A stretch of DNA of 6,206 nucleotides from Bacteroidota bacterium. GTDB lineage: Bacteria > Bacteroidota > Bacteroidia > Bacteroidales > UBA12481. The notes under the pieces were generated by a model, which searched no databases, had not been told where the DNA came from, and worked only from the letters and a program-made list of their open reading frames with translations. The DNA lies in assembly GCA_030592205.1 (NCBI GenBank), contig JAUVKA010000251.1, positions 1 to 6,206 on the forward strand. Direction: 5' to 3'. A program made the position numbers and the translations under genes. Below, in pieces: positions 6,050 to 6,206 of this stretch (position 1 is the first letter of the stretch; each line of letters starts with the position of its first letter).

Positions 6050-6206
6050 GAATAAATTCGAGATAATTGAGCGATGAAATCGCGTTAAATTCGAGAATTA
6101 TTTCCAATTACAAAAAGACAAGAATAAATTCGAGATAATTGAGCGATGAAATCGCGTTAAATTTGAGCATTATTTCCAATTACAAATGGACGAGAATAAA
6201 TTCTAG
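6050..6206. repeat. 72-bp tandem repeat array, running off the right edge
   Basis: Unit 1 is 6050-6121, unit 2 is 6122-6193, and a third unit starts at 6194 and is cut by the window end. Units 1 and 2 differ at only five of 72 positions. Each contains a small hairpin, GCGAT-GAA-ATCGC (6071-6083 in unit 1). Each also contains an internal half-repeat: TAAATTCGAGA occurs twice, 33 bases apart, in unit 1. A degenerate similarity to the unit junction is visible just upstream (about 5998-6024). Stops occur in all six frames, so the repeat is not coding although 72 is a multiple of three. Confidence 0.95.

Noticed and set aside
5925..6107. 60-codon minus-strand open frame overlapping the phosphoesterase start
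   Set aside because: It begins inside the 72-bp repeat, runs through the GTTAC cluster, has no initiation context, and its composition follows the repeats. It is a chance frame.
6050..6206. CRISPR array
   Set aside because: The 72-bp units are contiguous with no distinct spacers and differ at only five positions, so this is a simple tandem repeat.

Overview
The window reads as chromosome from a member of the Bacteroidota. The evidence is A+T-rich DNA, start codons with no Shine-Dalgarno sequence but A-rich leaders, a Bacteroidota-type -7 box (TAnnTTTG) in front of the tRNA gene, a DUF4369-like/TlpA thioredoxin lipoprotein, and a lipoprotein with a surface-export-like Cys-Cys-Lys-Glu-Glu start. 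No genus can be named from the sequence alone.

Layout from left to right. Positions 1-1128 (minus strand) hold the N-terminal 376 codons of a TlpA-family disulfide reductase; its C-terminus lies beyond the left edge. The gap 1129-1416 contains three consecutive hairpins ending in a T-tract, and the first hairpin is copy 1 of a 43-bp element. Two plus-strand genes follow: a small exported protein that looks like an outer-membrane beta-barrel (1417-2082) and a small lipocalin-like lipoprotein (2195-2653). Copy 2 of the 43-bp element lies just after the second stop codon, so the same repeat brackets this two-gene block. Next on the minus strand is a tRNA-Asp(GTC) gene (2819-2892) with its own promoter and an intrinsic terminator. 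A spacer follows with a REP-like inverted repeat and a four-copy heptamer repeat. Positions 3151-5928 (minus strand) encode a 925-residue lipoprotein that joins a YncE/YVTN-type beta-propeller to a phosphoesterase (alkaline/acid phosphatase superfamily) domain. Its upstream region has clustered GTTAC motifs with two TTACGTAA palindromes. A 72-bp tandem repeat then runs off the right edge.

All four proteins carry export signals, so the window is mostly cell-envelope functions. Nothing shows that they form one pathway. The thioredoxin and phosphatase genes are each transcribed leftward and separately, and the two small envelope genes are the only plausible co-transcribed pair. I see no defence system, CRISPR array, transposase or phage gene. 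The least explained material is non-coding: the duplicated 43-bp hairpin, the triple-hairpin segment, the GTTAC cluster and the 72-bp array.
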